This document shows positions 34,556 through 48,625 of a stretch of DNA of 64,000 nt, one piece after another. The number at the start of each line of letters is the position of its first letter. The stretch's first letter is position 1. Position numbers and translations under genes: made by a program. Below the pieces are notes generated by a model. The model saw only the letters and a list, made by a program, of their open reading frames with translations. It did not search any database and was not told the origin of the DNA. The DNA lies in contig VYZI01000202.1 of the NCBI GenBank assembly GCA_013397695.1, forward strand, positions 805,559-869,558, in the 5' to 3' direction. Origin of the DNA: Centropus unirufus (Eukaryota; Chordata; Aves; Cuculiformes; Centropidae).

Positions 34556-34615
34556 TGGGCCTAACTGAAGTCTACTGACATCAAAAGGCTCCCGTTGACT
34601 TTAACGGACATTTAA
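34556..34615. repeat. Possible ancient dispersed element, copy 1
   Basis: The pattern 'GGGCCTAACTGAAGTC...CCCGTTGACTTTAACGG' matches a self-complementary motif (GAAGTCAATGGGA facing TCCCATTGACTTC) that I recall as widespread in sauropsid DNA but cannot name. A second copy lies at 58728-58790. Confidence 0.35.
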
Positions 34616-35650
34616 CTAACCCTCCATAAATCACTGAAAGTCAGTGATTAAACAGACAGCCCCTTCTGAATAGGGGAGAGACTAACATAACGCCCCTGAA
34701 ATTTAGTTCCTGTATTAACTTCAACCCTACGTGCCTGGGGGCAAGCTTTGCCTCCTAACCTCCATGCTGAGTGTTTCAAAGAGAAGGAGAAACAGTATCT
34801 CTCCAATCCAGGGGAGAACTTCCATAATGGAGCCCCTGTATGGGGAGTTTTATCAGCTTTGCTGTATTTTCTGAGTCAGGAGCATCCCACAGCAGTGCCA
34901 AGCAGTCGATCCCCAGACCCTGAAGCGGACCACTTTCTGCTCAAGAGGGAGTATGTGGAAACTGATGGATAACCCTAGGCAACTGACAGTGGAGGTTCAT
35001 TTGAGGTCCATGACACACTATAATCCTGACCCTACTTCACTAACAAAGTCACTGATTGACCAGGTGGCTTTTCACAGTTCTCCAGGTGTGCTGGCGTGCA
35101 GGGCACAGAGCCTTTCTAGCGTGCTGCTCACTCATCTGCCTCAGCTGGTCACATGGAAATGTTTTGCGGCTGCATACGGAACAGCACTGACGCACCCCTG
35201 ATCACCAGGAGGTTAAAATGTGACTAAATTTGTATCTTGCGGTGCACGTTGCATGCATATTTGACCATGTCATCCGCCTGAGAAGTCACTGCCCTCCTGA
35301 AGTGCCCCCTCTGAACAGGCTGGGACAACCATCTTTCACTCACCTCCCAACACCTCCCAGCCAGCCACCAGTTCCTCCTGCACAAAGCAGCACTGGGCTG
35401 ACAGGTTTGATGATCTGCAGATAATGTTAGGCCTTGACTCATAAGCCAGTTATCTCCAGGATATTTTATATCACTGACAAAGCAAAATGCTCAGCTCACT
35501 ATTGGGAGACACATTACTATTCCTGGCCCCAGGGTATCCCCAAGTTATCTTTTTTTAATACTTACAGCTAAAGCATTTTTAAACAAAAAAAACTCAACTG
35601 TGTATGCTGAAAAATACATAATATCTCAAAGATCTTCTTGAAGAAAAAAG

Positions 35651-35684
35651 TATCACCTAAATGATTAAATCACCTAGGTGATAA
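35651..35684. repeat. Palindrome with a displaced extra arm
   Basis: ATCACCTAGGTGAT at 35669-35682 is a perfect 14-bp palindrome. The same half, TATCACCTA, occurs again at 35651-35659 and is the exact complement of TAGGTGATA at 35676-35684. Two alternative hairpins are possible. CACCT/AGGTG are ZEB-type half sites. Confidence 0.85.
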
Positions 35685-38600
35685 TAAAATGTAAGGAAAA
35701 AAGCTACCGATCCATGTCAGAATGGCTGAGGACGTGTGTTCGGTGTTCGTACCCCTCAGTATTCCTCCACTGCCAGATCACTCCCTTGAGTCCCCTGGCA
35801 ACTGAAAGAACCAGCAGTAGCCCCAGTGTACTCTTGGGACTACCAAAGCCAGGACAGTCCTGGGTTTGAGGTGGCTCTAATCCCCACAATTTATAAGCTT
35901 TGCAATGTGCGGTAATAGAAGACCCCAAGTCTGACAGGACTTCTCAGCCCCCATTTGGTCCTTGAAATGGATTACAATAATTACCAGGGTTTGCACTACT
36001 CCTTTGTACTTTCCAAACATCTTTGGTTTGCAGAAAAGCAAACAGGGAAAACCAGAGTAAGTTTTCTCTCTAGAAAGTATTTCTGTCGGGTATTGAATTT
36101 TGCAAAATGTCCCATGTGCATTTGTCCACCTTTCTCCTAGACCTGAAAACTTGGCATTAGCTGAGGGTGCCCTTTTAAAGATATTATTAACCCAACCATA
36201 GTCTTCTATGAGGCCTAACAGATACACCAGGTTTGGCATTTGCCTAAAAAACACATCCTAAAGAGCAGCATCAGCTCTACCCAGCAACCACTTCAATACC
36301 TTGGCCAGGCAAGTTCTTGGCCCCATAACTCCGAAGTTCCCCCTGCCATGCCCAGACCAGTTTTGGTTGTCTCTGTGCTGACACTGAGTTTCACTACTGA
36401 CAGTGGATGCTGCTATGCAGGTTCCCCGCTCAGTGACGTCTCCTGATGCTCCCACATTTCTTTCCTGCCCCCTCTCTGTCCTGCACCACATCTGAGCATC
36501 CCAGACTCTTTTCCCTTTCCCAGCACAACCATACCTCTAGATGGCTGTCCAGCACACAGCAGCAGGAGCCAGCCCAGACACTGAGACAGGGATGTAAGAG
36601 ATTAGGCCAATATTAGATATCAATCTTCCAGACATTCATATGAAACAGCTTCTTCCGCTTTGACCATTCTTCTGTCAAATGTTTCAGCCAAGGGCTGTGT
36701 CCAGACTGTGACCAATACACTGCGGCACAAACTGAATGCAGCGGCTTAGAAAGAAGCTGCATTCATAGTTTAGGTCCATGGACAGAGCTGCAGAGCCATT
36801 TCTTTCTTGTCATTCACAAGTACAGCCCACAGCTAGTTTTCTTTTCTACAGGATTTCACGCCTGTGTCTTCAGCCAAAAAGTTGTAGAGCCAGTTCACGC
36901 TGTCACCCCTAGCCTTCTTCATGCTTTCTTAGTAGTCCTGACTAATACTGCCATGAGTTTAGAAGTAACAATGATTGTTCCACTATTTTTTCCTCTTTTT
37001 TTTCACACTATTTCATTTTTTAAAAAAAATAAATTAATTTAATATTTCCTGTTCATCCAGTTTGATTTTGTCTTATCCTACCAAACCTCTCTCCTCACTA
37101 CTCTTCACAGTGCCTCCCTAAGTTCAGTATGGGCTGGAAATTTATTTTTGGGGTTTTTTTTGCTGCTTGCCCATCTCTTCTGCATCACTAGTAGAGATGG
37201 CAAACAAAGCTAGGTCTAATGCTTTAGAATCAAAACATAAAGAAAATTGACCTCCCAACTCACATCCTATTGTCCTCCACAAAAAAGCTCCTAAACAAAT
37301 ATCTTCCATTTGTATTTTTCATTTAAATTGGGGAACTTGTATAAAAGGAGTAAGACATGGAGGGAGGATCTTCAAAAGTTACCTTGGTTTGATTTCTCTT
37401 GGTCAAAAAGTCATTTTCCCTACTTTAAAAAAAAAAGGCAATAAAATATTCCTCCAGTAAGTGAGGTGCCATATTTATCAGTTAAAGAGGGACAGCAGTC
37501 TGGTGAAGAGCATGAGTAGATTCATATCAGAAAGGGGGTAAGAGGATCAAGGGAAGTCTACCTCATCTGTACTACCTCATCCTACTCCTATAAACCAAAA
37601 AATCAGCATGTAGTTCCCATTCCCAGCCTAGGATGTGCCGGTGCTGCTGCCACCCATTTTTGCTTGGCAGTAACAGTAGAGCTTGGTGAGCTTCTGAAGA
37701 CAGAAGGGGTCCAGAGTCATGTCCTACAGGAGCAGGACACCTGGTGGAGAATCCCATAATCCCATCATGCCTCTGAGCTGCTAACCAGTGAGGTGACCCC
37801 CTCCAAAGAAAGCAAGACCCAGTGACTCCCCAGCAGAGATGTGGCACCTGCAGGGGCCCTGAGCTCCCCTCACCTCTGCCAGCCTGAAAAGCTTCCAGGT
37901 CAATTCTAACTTCTTTCCCTCAGTTTGTGGGGAATGGCCAAATAGTGGGCTTATGCCATCAGGGCAGAGCACTAATTTATCAATTTCATACCTATTTCAT
38001 CTTCCAGCCTTTCTGTGCTACAGAAAGGATGCCACCACACCAGAAGACTCATACACTGAGGCTGAATTTCACCCTCACCTGTACACAAGCAGCTTTACTA
38101 CTTAAGGGTTCAGGTGATTGAATCAGTATGGAGAATTTGGTTCAGGTGTTACCTATGTGATCGCCTCCAAACCTTTCCCTTGCCTGCCCAACCAACGCTA
38201 TTTGCTCTGCTGTGTAATCAAAGCAAATAATATGTAAATGTGCAGCAGAGAGCCCTTCCTGGAGGGCATCTCAAAAAACTCAGCTACCTTTAACATCATC
38301 ATGGCTAGGATTTGGGAATAACAAGCCTTGTGATGACTGTCTACAATGGCTCCTGAGCTCCACAAAGGTGCTACTGCTCCCATCCGGTGCTCAGCTATTC
38401 TTCAGGAGTGCCCGCAGAGCGCAGCTGGCTTCACTTCTTCACTTCCAAGACTGCAGCCCTGTAGGGTCCAGGAAATAGAACATGAGGGACTTCTGCGACT
38501 TTTCTTGATATTTTTCACAGCAGGTGAAAAATGGGCCCAGCTCCTCTGGAAGTTCACGCAAGCTCAGCCCAGTTCTGGATAATACAGTCTAGTCCCACAA

Positions 38601-41600
38601 AACCACGGCACATCCCTCATTTGAGGAGCACCACAGAGCACCAGATGCAGAATACACGCTGTACTTTCCCAGTGCCAAGGGAAAGTGGTTACATCATGAT
38701 TATCTCCTGATAAAAGAGATAACTGCTTGGAAAAGTCCCTGATCAGAGTCTTTCGGTTTGAGCAGAGTCCCAGCCTTGCCATCCCACCATCTGTTTTGAG
38801 CAAACAGCTCCAGCGAGTGGCAGCACAAGGTACCATGCAATCAGCCCTGATGTTTGTGTACCTTTGGCAAATTTTAAATTGGGAGCAGCTGCTAGCAAAC
38901 TAGCGGGGATGTTTTATTGCTTGCTGACAATGCCAGATTCTGCAGTTATTACAGTCTGTTCTCAGTGGCATCTCTGGAGTATTCCATTTTTTTTTACAAG
39001 CATTTCCCAACACACCACCAGGAATGCACAAGAACTGCTCAGATTTACGCCATTGGGGATCAGTGATGGTTCATCCCCTTACACAGTTGGCCCAGACGCA
39101 CTCCCTGCACTTCAACCAGCCATGAGCACGGTGGGGAAGTGCTGGTGTCTGTCCTCACCGGGGGTTTTATGGCTGCTTGAGGGCACTGGCAGTGCATCTG
39201 TTATCAGACCTGCTACTCCCTCACTTGAGAAGTTATTTGTCTCAACAAGGGACAGTTTGCTTTTTTAGAAAAGGAGATTATAATATTTATTTCCCAGCAG
39301 AGATAGGAAGCCTCATCAATCATTACTTAAGCAACTGAAGGTTTTTATTTGGATGAGGCTAAACAAGTGTAAAATTATAAAAGGGATTAAGACAGATTAA
39401 GAGGTGCCTGTTAGCTAGAAACGACTCCTGGTGGGCTGGGAATTTTTCCAAAAGGGTAAACATAACTCGACTTGCACCACTACAAAGCAAGTATCTTGTG
39501 CTACCATGTTACTCCTTGTGCTTGGAGCCAGCACATCCAGCAAAGGCTTAGGGATCTGCTGCCGGACATGCTGTCTGTAGGTCTGCATTTGATGACAGCT
39601 TTAGCAGCCACACTCCTCTGCCTCTGGAAATGAGAACTCATTGGTCCTTGTGCCTGGCTGAAGGGTTTCACCCAAAAGCCATTGGGATGTGCCTCAAACC
39701 CTGCTCACGATCAGGTCTGGCACTGCCATGAACTATCACTTTCAGCAGCTTCACTGCCTGCAGGTCTTTATCACAGATCCACCACCTCTGGGATGGAGTT
39801 TGATATTTTTAACAAAAGTTATCATCATTCCCAAAAAAACCTGTCACATCCCTTCTATGAGTGCTGTCACAATGGCCTTGCCCTGTAAAGAGGTTGTGTG
39901 CCTTAATACACTCATTAACACGCTCTTTCATTCTTGAACACATCGTAGGAGTTTTGGGTAGGGGTCTCAGGACTGTCCTTTCCATTAGGTATAAGATAAC
40001 ACTGCATTCTACCCACCACAAAGCCTTGATACCATATTGCTTGGACATCTCAAGACTGAAGGGTTCAGCAAATCATAAAGTGCAGACTATGGACTCTCCC
40101 AGTGAATAATGCTTCTTAAAATAATCTTTTATTTCTTTTCTCTTGATTTACTCAGAAATTGTGCAACAGTTATTTAAGACCAGACAACGTATAAGGTGCA
40201 GTATCAAATTTCAAGACAACACTAGATTAACTCTGGATTAGAGCTTGCTTATTTTTTTTAAAGAATATGGGAAAAATGTTATGCTGTAGAATATTTAGCA
40301 AGTCCTAGGAGTTCTGGTTGTGTAACAACCAAAAATTCTCTTGAGTCATTAAACCCTCCTCTTGATAAGTTCTCATTTGTTTTCACACATATGACACCTT
40401 AGCTCCCTACATCAGTGGGTAGGAAGATCGTACCTGCTTTATAATCCTTTGTAATGCTGCTTCTCCTTCCCTCAAATAATTTCTTTCAAAAAAAAAAAAA
40501 CAAAAAACCTTTCAGGTAATCAGAGGCTGCCCACGGAACTAAAGAGAATCGCTGTCTCCTGACAATGACGTCTTGCCTGTATTTTAGGAATGCTAAAATA
40601 ATCAGGGAGTATTTTTATTGAACAGAGCAGATCTGTACCTGGAATCCTCCTCTTGATACCGCAGGGGCACACGGTGCCTGTGTTGAAAGGAAACCAAACA
40701 ACACAATGTGAGATTCAGAATAGAGGGCAATTATTTTTTTTACTCTTTTCAAGAGACTGAACCATGACACTTCAGGACCACTGCGCCTACCCCTATCTTT
40801 GTATGTAGTTTTGCCCACAGAAAAGCTGTTTGCCTTTGGGGTAGGATTCAGGACCTAGGATGGATGTAGCATGATCCATGTGAAAGAAAGGCTCCACCGA
40901 GAATGGGAACTGCTGACAACAGAAGCAAAAAAGAGGGAGATTCCAAAGGCAGAATAGCCTGGACAGCAGCAGCCATGAGTATCTCTCTTCCTCTCCTCAC
41001 TTCTGCTGTTCTTGAATAAAAACACAAGTGGGCTTTTTTGGTCAGTATTAGAAAGAAACAAGTTAGCACTTGGTTCTCACAAGGTAGAAATGACTACAGT
41101 TTAGCTGCTCTGAATGGCCACAAACCTTTGCAGAGCCTTAAGATCCCCTGGAGTTCCTTCTCCTCCTCCTCCAATCAATTGCTTGACACTGCACAGTCAT
41201 TGTCCTCGGGAGGGTATATCACAAGCTGGCATTCAAGACGTAATTAGTTGTGCATTTTTCAGTCTTAACACTTAAAATGTAATCCTTGAATCTCATTAAA
41301 GCAACAGCTATGCCTCTTTCCAGAATCAGGGAGCTGAGGCAGGAGTGATAGGATAGGCATGAGGATGGGGCACAGCTGATCGTCCTCTTCATTGTGCTTT
41401 CCACAGACTCCAGGCCATCTCTCAGAAACCTGCTGACTTGAAACGGTTGGAGTAACCCAGGAGCTGGCTAGTGCCCTATGGTTCTCCCTTTCCGAGCTAT
41501 ACAACATCCACAGTGCGACTGGCCATCTCATCCAACATCAGGGTAAAACCAAGCTCTTCCTTGCTCCATTACAACACAATCTGCTGGCAGAGAGGCAAAA

Positions 41601-44410
41601 TCCCATCTTGCAGGATGGCACTTAACAGGCTCAGGAGCCCTTTCAGCTCCCAGTGACTGTGTTCCGAGGCTCTGTTTGGTGCCAGCACAATTCATCATAA
41701 GGGTTTATCTGGGGCTGCTGAGAACTTGTGCCAATAGAAACCAGACCCAGCTCAGAAAGGAGGGGTCCTCTGTGTCTGTAACACAACCCCCAGCACAGCT
41801 AGGGAAGTTTTCTCTGTAACGAGATCCTCTGACTGCAGCAAAAAGGGACTCTGTAAGCAGTAACCAGACTTGCCTCCCTCTGGCTTCCCCTTCTCCCTCT
41901 GCAATACAAGAGATCCCTTCTTGCCCTGAAGGAGCCCAGCAGGGCACAGGCCTATTCTCAGTATCTCAGCTCTCACCACCCTCACCAAGGAAGGGCTACT
42001 GCTTTCAAGATCAAGAATATCGGTCCCTTTCTTCTTTTACAGCTAACTCCAGAGCTCACATTCATCTCCCTAAGGACTATCCTGAATTTACCCAGAAGAG
42101 AATGTGATTTTAAATGAGACTTCAACAGAGAAAAACTGTATATTTTGATGCAGAGGAGCAAATGCTAAATGAAAAAACTCCCAGTTGTTGTACAGGTCAT
42201 AACTCCTCAAGAAACTGGATAGTAAGGTCACGTCCCTCCATAAAGAACCCACAGTATGAGCAGCAATTTTTTCTACAAGCTTGGTGCTGCTAGAGGATGC
42301 TCCCTACCCCTTTCCTTATCCTGGAAATAACTTATGACTATGATTGCAAATTTAAGGAGAACGGTTAGAACTGCTGATGTTGACATAGGGGCTGACAGGC
42401 CAGTACAGAAATAGATGGGAAAATAAAAGAAGAGCTTAAAGCAACCACTGTATCTCTCCCACGACTGGAAGATTGCGTACCTGCAAGATGAAGCAGTAGA
42501 GGTCAGAAACAGCCATCTGATGAGCTTCACTTGATCATTTTTCTTACATGTTTGGATGGCTTCCCAGAATTTCTTAATCTCATAAGCACTCCTTTTGTCC
42601 TCTGATATCCCCTCTGGTTAGTCCAGGAGTGTCTATTTAGACGTCTCTTGAAATAAGCAGGAACTGCCTGACCTTCACCTGCTCTGTACATAAAGTTCAT
42701 ACACAAAGATACATTTGCAGTATTAACCCTTTTTGCCAAGCACAGCACTCCTTTCAGAACAGGACAGCACATTTGCAGATGTTTCCCTTTCCTTCAGCTG
42801 AGTGAAAAACCTGTCCTCGGTGCTTCCAAGCGAACCGGACTATTCTGAGCTACAGCACCGGGGCTTGTGTTTGCCAATCATTCTGCAAATTTTAGAGTCA
42901 CCACATTATATCAGTAAGAATTAATGATGGCTCAAACCTTGGCAAGTCTTGGAGAAGACCCATCTTCCCCTCCTTCCCCCCACACCCCATTCTTCTTACC
43001 CCTGATCAAAAAGTAGTGAGGAGACAGGAAAGTGCAAGCCTCATGCCTAAGCTTCAATAAATCCATTGTCCAGAAGCTGGGGAGAAAGATCCCAGCATCC
43101 TCAGAGGTCTCATCCTGACACGGAAAGTATTTAACAGGCAGGATAGGGAGCCCACAGAACACTGGAGGTATGTCTGGAGCACTGCAGTCAGCTGCCACTT
43201 CCTCTCTGCCTTGGTGAGACAGAGCAGCACATCCCATTGTCTGCTGGGACCACAAAAACATTCATCCTGACACACAGCACATCCAAACTGGATTCCTGAT
43301 TCACCCACTCCAGGCTGGCTTTGGAAGTTGCCAATAAAACCCAGGAAACACGTGCTACAAAACAAACTGATGCCACCCAGTAAGAGAAAATGAGCAATTT
43401 CCCCAGGGAAATGGCTCCAAGGGGACCTGCATTGTATAGATAATAGGGAGGAACAAATGACAAACCATATTTTGGCCCATAACATCCATTCCAAGATGGA
43501 CCAAGCATGTACACTGGCTTACACCAACCCCCCTTTGGCTCTTGGCAGAAAATACAAAGCAACAGCAATAGCCCTGTGCCTGTTTGAATGTAGAGTCAGA
43601 TCACTATGTACTAAGGGAACTGTGCCACTCATTGCCAGTTAATCCTGCTTTAAGGACCCTGCAAGGAAGAACCCCTACGAAGTAATTAATGAGAAACACC
43701 AAGCAGAAGGCTTTTTTCTAAAGGAGCAGTTATGCTCTGAGGGGAAGCAGGAAAACACACATGGGACCACTAGAAGCTTCGTGCTGCCTGTCTGGTACTT
43801 CGAGTCCTGTTCTCACGTTTTTGTAATTATCACATAATGCATAATGTCATACAAACAAACCAGGAGACATCAGCGCTGTGCAGAGCCAAACTGCACGTGG
43901 GCAGCCACTGCCCAGCCCTGGGGCTGCCCTTGCTGGCCCCAACCCATAAACAGCAGCCCCTGCACCCCACACCACCCCCCTGGAGGCAGCACAGCCCTGC
44001 TCAGTGCAAAGCTGCTCCTGCCCTCACCACTGCATCTACTGGGTTTAAATGAGGTGTCGGAGCCTTAGGTGGGTCACAGTCTCTCTTGGGCACTCACCAG
44101 CCTACAGAGTCAGGTTTCCAAGCCAGGCACAAGTGCTCTGAGCTTAGTGAATCAGAAGGGTGCAAGCACAGCCAACCTTGGCACACCCTGCAGGGTCTGG
44201 CTAGTGCCCTGTGCTCAGGACACACACTTGTCCTGGCAGGACACCCCTACCCTGCTTTTATGCTTGTTTCCTGGGCCAGCATGCCCCTGGCCAGGACACT
44301 AGCCTTGTGAAATCCCCAAAATGGAAATTCTTCTTCTCTGGGATATGGGATTTTGCAAAAGGATGACTAAACAAAACACCCCATCATTCCTCCCCTGCCC
44401 CAGCTATCAT

Positions 44411-44430
44411 ATCCGTATGGCCATACGGAT
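44411..44430. repeat. Perfect 20-bp palindrome
   Basis: ATCCGTATGGCCATACGGAT equals its own reverse complement with no spacer. The flanking bases do not extend it. Perfect 10-base arms without a spacer are expected about 0.06 times in 64 kb of random DNA. Confidence 0.95.
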
Positions 44431-47400
44431 CTGTTGATGCCGCCTGTGATCCCTGCCTCACTTTCCTCCCTTCTCCCGGTGGCTGGGTCTCTTCAGAGCT
44501 CCAAGCTCCCACTCTTGAGAGTCTCTCCCCAGGGCACTCCACTGTTCCCTGTTCCCCCATTAAGAGATCTTCTATTGTCCAGCCCCTCTCCCCATAGTCC
44601 CTGTTCCCAGTTCAGACACCTTTCCCAGCATCCCCTATGCTCTGCTGCAGCACAGGCCAGCAGCTCTCTCAATGGTCAGAGGCTTCTTCGGGATAACGTG
44701 TATAATACGGCACTCGGACTACATGAATCCTGAGAGATTTGCTCTGGGCTCACAACAGGAGATGGAGGCTCCATCTCCATGGAGTATCTGTGGTCTGGTG
44801 CTCCCCAGTATGCTGAAACACCAGACATGCATCATTCCTATTGTCAGGTTCACTCATATGACACAGCTATATTTTTGCATATCAAAAGGGTATACATGTG
44901 CTTTTCATCCTCACACTTGATCCCAACAAATGAACTTTTATGGCATTATCAGAATTAGCTGGCTGAAAGTCGCTCTGTAAAAGCAGAGCCTGCAGCAATA
45001 TGCAAGCAAGTTTAGCCATGACTGGCAAAAGGCAGTGTTGTTTAGAGATTTCTGCGGCAGATCCTGCTGAGAAGAATAGAAATTATCCTGAAAGCAGAAC
45101 TTTATCCACAGTTGTAGGAAAATGCATTTCTTTGGAACCAGAAAGCTTTTGTTCTTTATTTTTCTTTCCTTTTTCCTCTGACCTGTGAGATGCTTTGCCA
45201 AGCCAGGCAAAATTACGGTGCCCTAGTGGTGTAGGGCAAGGACCAACAAGGGGGAGGAAGAAAGTATCTTTCTTTCCCTCCTATAGGAAACCATTTCATA
45301 CAAGTGACCAGCTGTGCTGGTGGAGGGGGGGGGTCTTCCAGAAGCGCTGGCATGCCCTGCTGTTACTAGACTAAATAGCCTGTTGGGCTTCTGCATCCGA
45401 AGCTTCTTCACAGGAAAGCTGTACAAAGTAAATATATTACTTCCACAGCCAAAACCCTTCCAGTGCCAGCTCTCAGCTCGGAGCAGATGTCCGCGGTTGG
45501 GCTGCAAAGCCCCTGAGGAGCAGGGGGTTTGCAGTGGGCAGGTGTCCTCGTCTGTGCAGCTCAGTCCCTGCGGCAGCGAGGGCTGGAGGCAGCTGGTGGA
45601 GGCTGGTGGTGTCAGACAGCACACTAATGAACTGAGAAACAGCAGAGGAAATTCCTCACCGTTGAGATGGGAATACAACCACCACGCAATCGGGGGCATT
45701 TCCGTCACTTAGCGTGAAGCCAAAGAGTTGCTGCGTAACCTTGGGTAAGTGGCTGAATTTTTTAAGAGGCTGCATTGAGCAGCAGGTCTCAAAGTCTGCT
45801 CTGTTACTGGCTCTGGGAGGGATTGTCCTTTGTCCGATGAAAGAAAATTGGATTTAGTATTAGGGATACGTTGGAGAAAGAAATGGGACTCAGTACTGCT
45901 AAGGTTGCTTCTAAATCTGAAGCAGGAAAAAGCTTGAGGTTGAGTTAGGACCACTCCTCCTACATCAAGTGTGAACTGAGGAAGATTGGTTTAGGAACTT
46001 CTCCTTGCCCCTCAGTTCCTCCAACGCAGCGATCATCACCGCTCACACAGTGCTGTGCGCTATCTAGAGATGTGGCATAAATGGCATAGCACCCGTCTCT
46101 CATTTCAGGGGACCCGAGATTTCACGTGATCTCAAGCAGGGAGTGAATTGTACAGAAATCCATCTCGATGCAGATAAAACAAGAGACCAGTTCATTCACG
46201 GGACACACAGAGGGGGAAAAAGGCAGAAGTCTGTACATGAATCTCTTGTTCGGTGCTTTTAAGAAATTTGCAACATCAGGCAAAATCGAAGCTTAAACCC
46301 AACAGAAATGAAATTGCCTTTCACAAAAAAAACTCTGACTGCATCTGAACTCTGCCTGCATCTGGCAGCTGAGAACATTGCCAAGGCTTTAACCCTCTGA
46401 TATTAACAGAAAGAGATATTGATGAGTGTCCCTCCAGCGAAGGAAACCAAATGGTGTTTTTAACTTCAGTGAATTCTTTACAGATTTTCAATTCCTTAGC
46501 AAGGTTGTTGCTCCAGACTGGGGTGTAATTGAGATGCATTAGCCACTCACTCAAAAACTTTCCCAGGAACACATGTGCACACAGACAGACTATGCATTCA
46601 GATATAAATACATACCGTACCTGCACATGCATTAAGCTGCTGTTCATGGGCTGTCTGGACATTTCCACTGCCGGCTTGGCTGCTCAGTCAATCGCTGCAC
46701 TCAATGCTGCCAGCTCAACATGACAAATAAAGCAAACATAGGGAACCAGCTCATCACTGCTGGGTATCTCAACATGGCCACGAAAAGCAGAAAAGGGTCT
46801 TTTAAGGACCAGTCCTCATGAAAGGCAAGGACACTGTGTGTTTTCACGCCCAGAAGGATAGTGAACCTCTTAAAGCCAGACCGTACTCTTCTACAAAGGA
46901 GTTCAGTAGCATGCTGATGAACCACCCAGCCCCCCTCTTAGTCCCACACTGTGTCCTCACTAGAACAAGCCACCATCTGTGCCCTGCACAGCAGAAAATC
47001 TCCCTCCAAAATCTTACAGCCTTTTTTACTATATTAATGTTGACAAAAGACCAAATTCCATCAGTACAGACGGGTCATATTCAAGAGAACATATATCCTC
47101 TTATGAAAACCAATGCATAATACAAGATGTGCCAAGGATTACTTCCACCTCTGAAGGAATGATCCATCAATGGATCCTAAAGCACTTCATGAGAGCTAAG
47201 CATCTACCCCACATGGCATCCACCTCCATGTCCATCCACAGCAGAGAGAACCAATACACAGAAAAGGAAAACGAGGCACAAAAATCCTATAAATCAGTGA
47301 CTGAAAACATAATCCTGTAGCTAAACCAGTATGGCAACCTAATCACTTGTGTGCAAGGAAGGTCTCTTCAGCAGAAGAAATTACACTCCTAAGGGCAAGA

Positions 47401-48499
47401 TTTATTCCTAAGGGAACCAGAGCTTTTGGGGCATGGAAATAAACAGTTTGCAACTTACCATTGACAAAAACTCACATATCTAAACAGAAAAGCTGAAAAA
47501 AGATTGTGGAAATAGTAAAACTGTTTAAAAGAGACCATTTTATCAGCTTTGTACAAAAGTCAGTGGCCAAACGTTAACCCCAACTTTTAAATGTTTATTT
47601 CAAACATCCTTTAGAGGTCCTTGCTGTCCAACAATTAGAGGCCCATCACTTTATTTCTTTTAAATTGTGTTCCCCTTACTTTTAATGAATTGCTTGAGTT
47701 GCTTTGACTTTGGCACAAGAAGTTGAAGTCTTACACAGCCAAATATCTTCAGAAGTCTACGCCCAGTTTAATTTGAAGATGTTTTACCTGGACATTCAGT
47801 CACCAACCCACTTGCTCTTCAAAGGGGAGAGAAACCAGAGGTTGATCTGGCTTATTCAGAGAGGAAATAGCCTATTCTGAAGCAGGCAGTGAAGTGACCA
47901 CTTTGATTACCTTGATGTAAAATAACAGGATTTGGCCTAGTCATTATTTTTCCACCAAGTATTTCACAGAAGCCAAGGAAAGCAGTAGTTATATCATCTT
48001 GAGACAACTATCAGGTCACCAGGCATCTTTCCCTTCCAAGTCTCCAAAGCACTGCAGGCTTGAAAGAGCCCCAGTGTAGGCAGGGAAGCTGCAGCATGAT
48101 GTGCATGTGCTGTGCTAGCCTCAGTTCATGTATTTGCAGAAAGGAAGGAAGAAACTTGTGTTTCATAGAAAATATCAGGGGAACAACGAAAGAGGCAGAA
48201 TAAATGCAGAAGTTTTCTGTCAGTGTTCAAGAGCTTTACTTCAGCAACTAACTGCTTTTTCCCTGCACAGTGCACCTGCTCCCTAAGTGCCTTCAAGTCA
48301 TAGACACAGGATGTTCCAATAAAAAGAAAACTATAGTTTGTTATTCACTCTGGAGGAAGTACGACTTCAGAGAGTTCAGGATGCTGTTTTTTTTCCTGCA
48401 TTTTCATCAGGACCTCCACTCTTAATAGGGATCAGGGCAGCACAGCTACTCTGAATTCCACAGCAGTTGCTTGCCAAGAACTCAAGTCAGAAGAATCCT
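44431..48499. other. Intergenic, no gene recognised
   Basis: No coding exon recognised. A G9 run lies at 45325-45333. The open frames of 130-160 codons at 45223-45712 overlap on opposite strands and look like chance. Confidence 0.5.
45725..45762 (+). repeat. Short MIR core relic
   Basis: GAGTTGCTGCGTAACCTTGG and the following bases match the MIR core 'agctgtgtgaccttgggcaagt'. Only this core is recognisable, so the call is tentative. Confidence 0.4.
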
Positions 48500-48625
48500 C
48501 ATAGAATCACAGACTGGGCTGGGTTGGGAAGGACCTTAAACATCATCCAGTCCTACCCGCCCTGCCACAGGCAACGAGGCCTTCCATTGGATTGGGTTGC
48601 TCAAAGTCTCACCCAACGTGGTCAG
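48500..48625 (-). repeat. CR1 LINE 3' end, minus strand
   Basis: It begins CATAGAATCACAGACTGGGC, the complement of the CR1 3' terminus, then follows 'ttgggaaggaccttaaacatcatccag' and 'cctgccacaggcaacgaggccttcc' and fades after 'gttgctcaaagtctcacccaa'. It is a short 5'-truncated copy, the usual form for CR1. Confidence 0.93.

Larger units (their letters stand above)
34111..44410. other. Intergenic, no gene recognised
   Basis: No coding exon or RNA gene recognised over about 10 kb. The small repeats found here are listed separately. An A13 run followed by CA6 lies at 40488-40507 with no recognisable retroposed body beside it. Confidence 0.5.
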
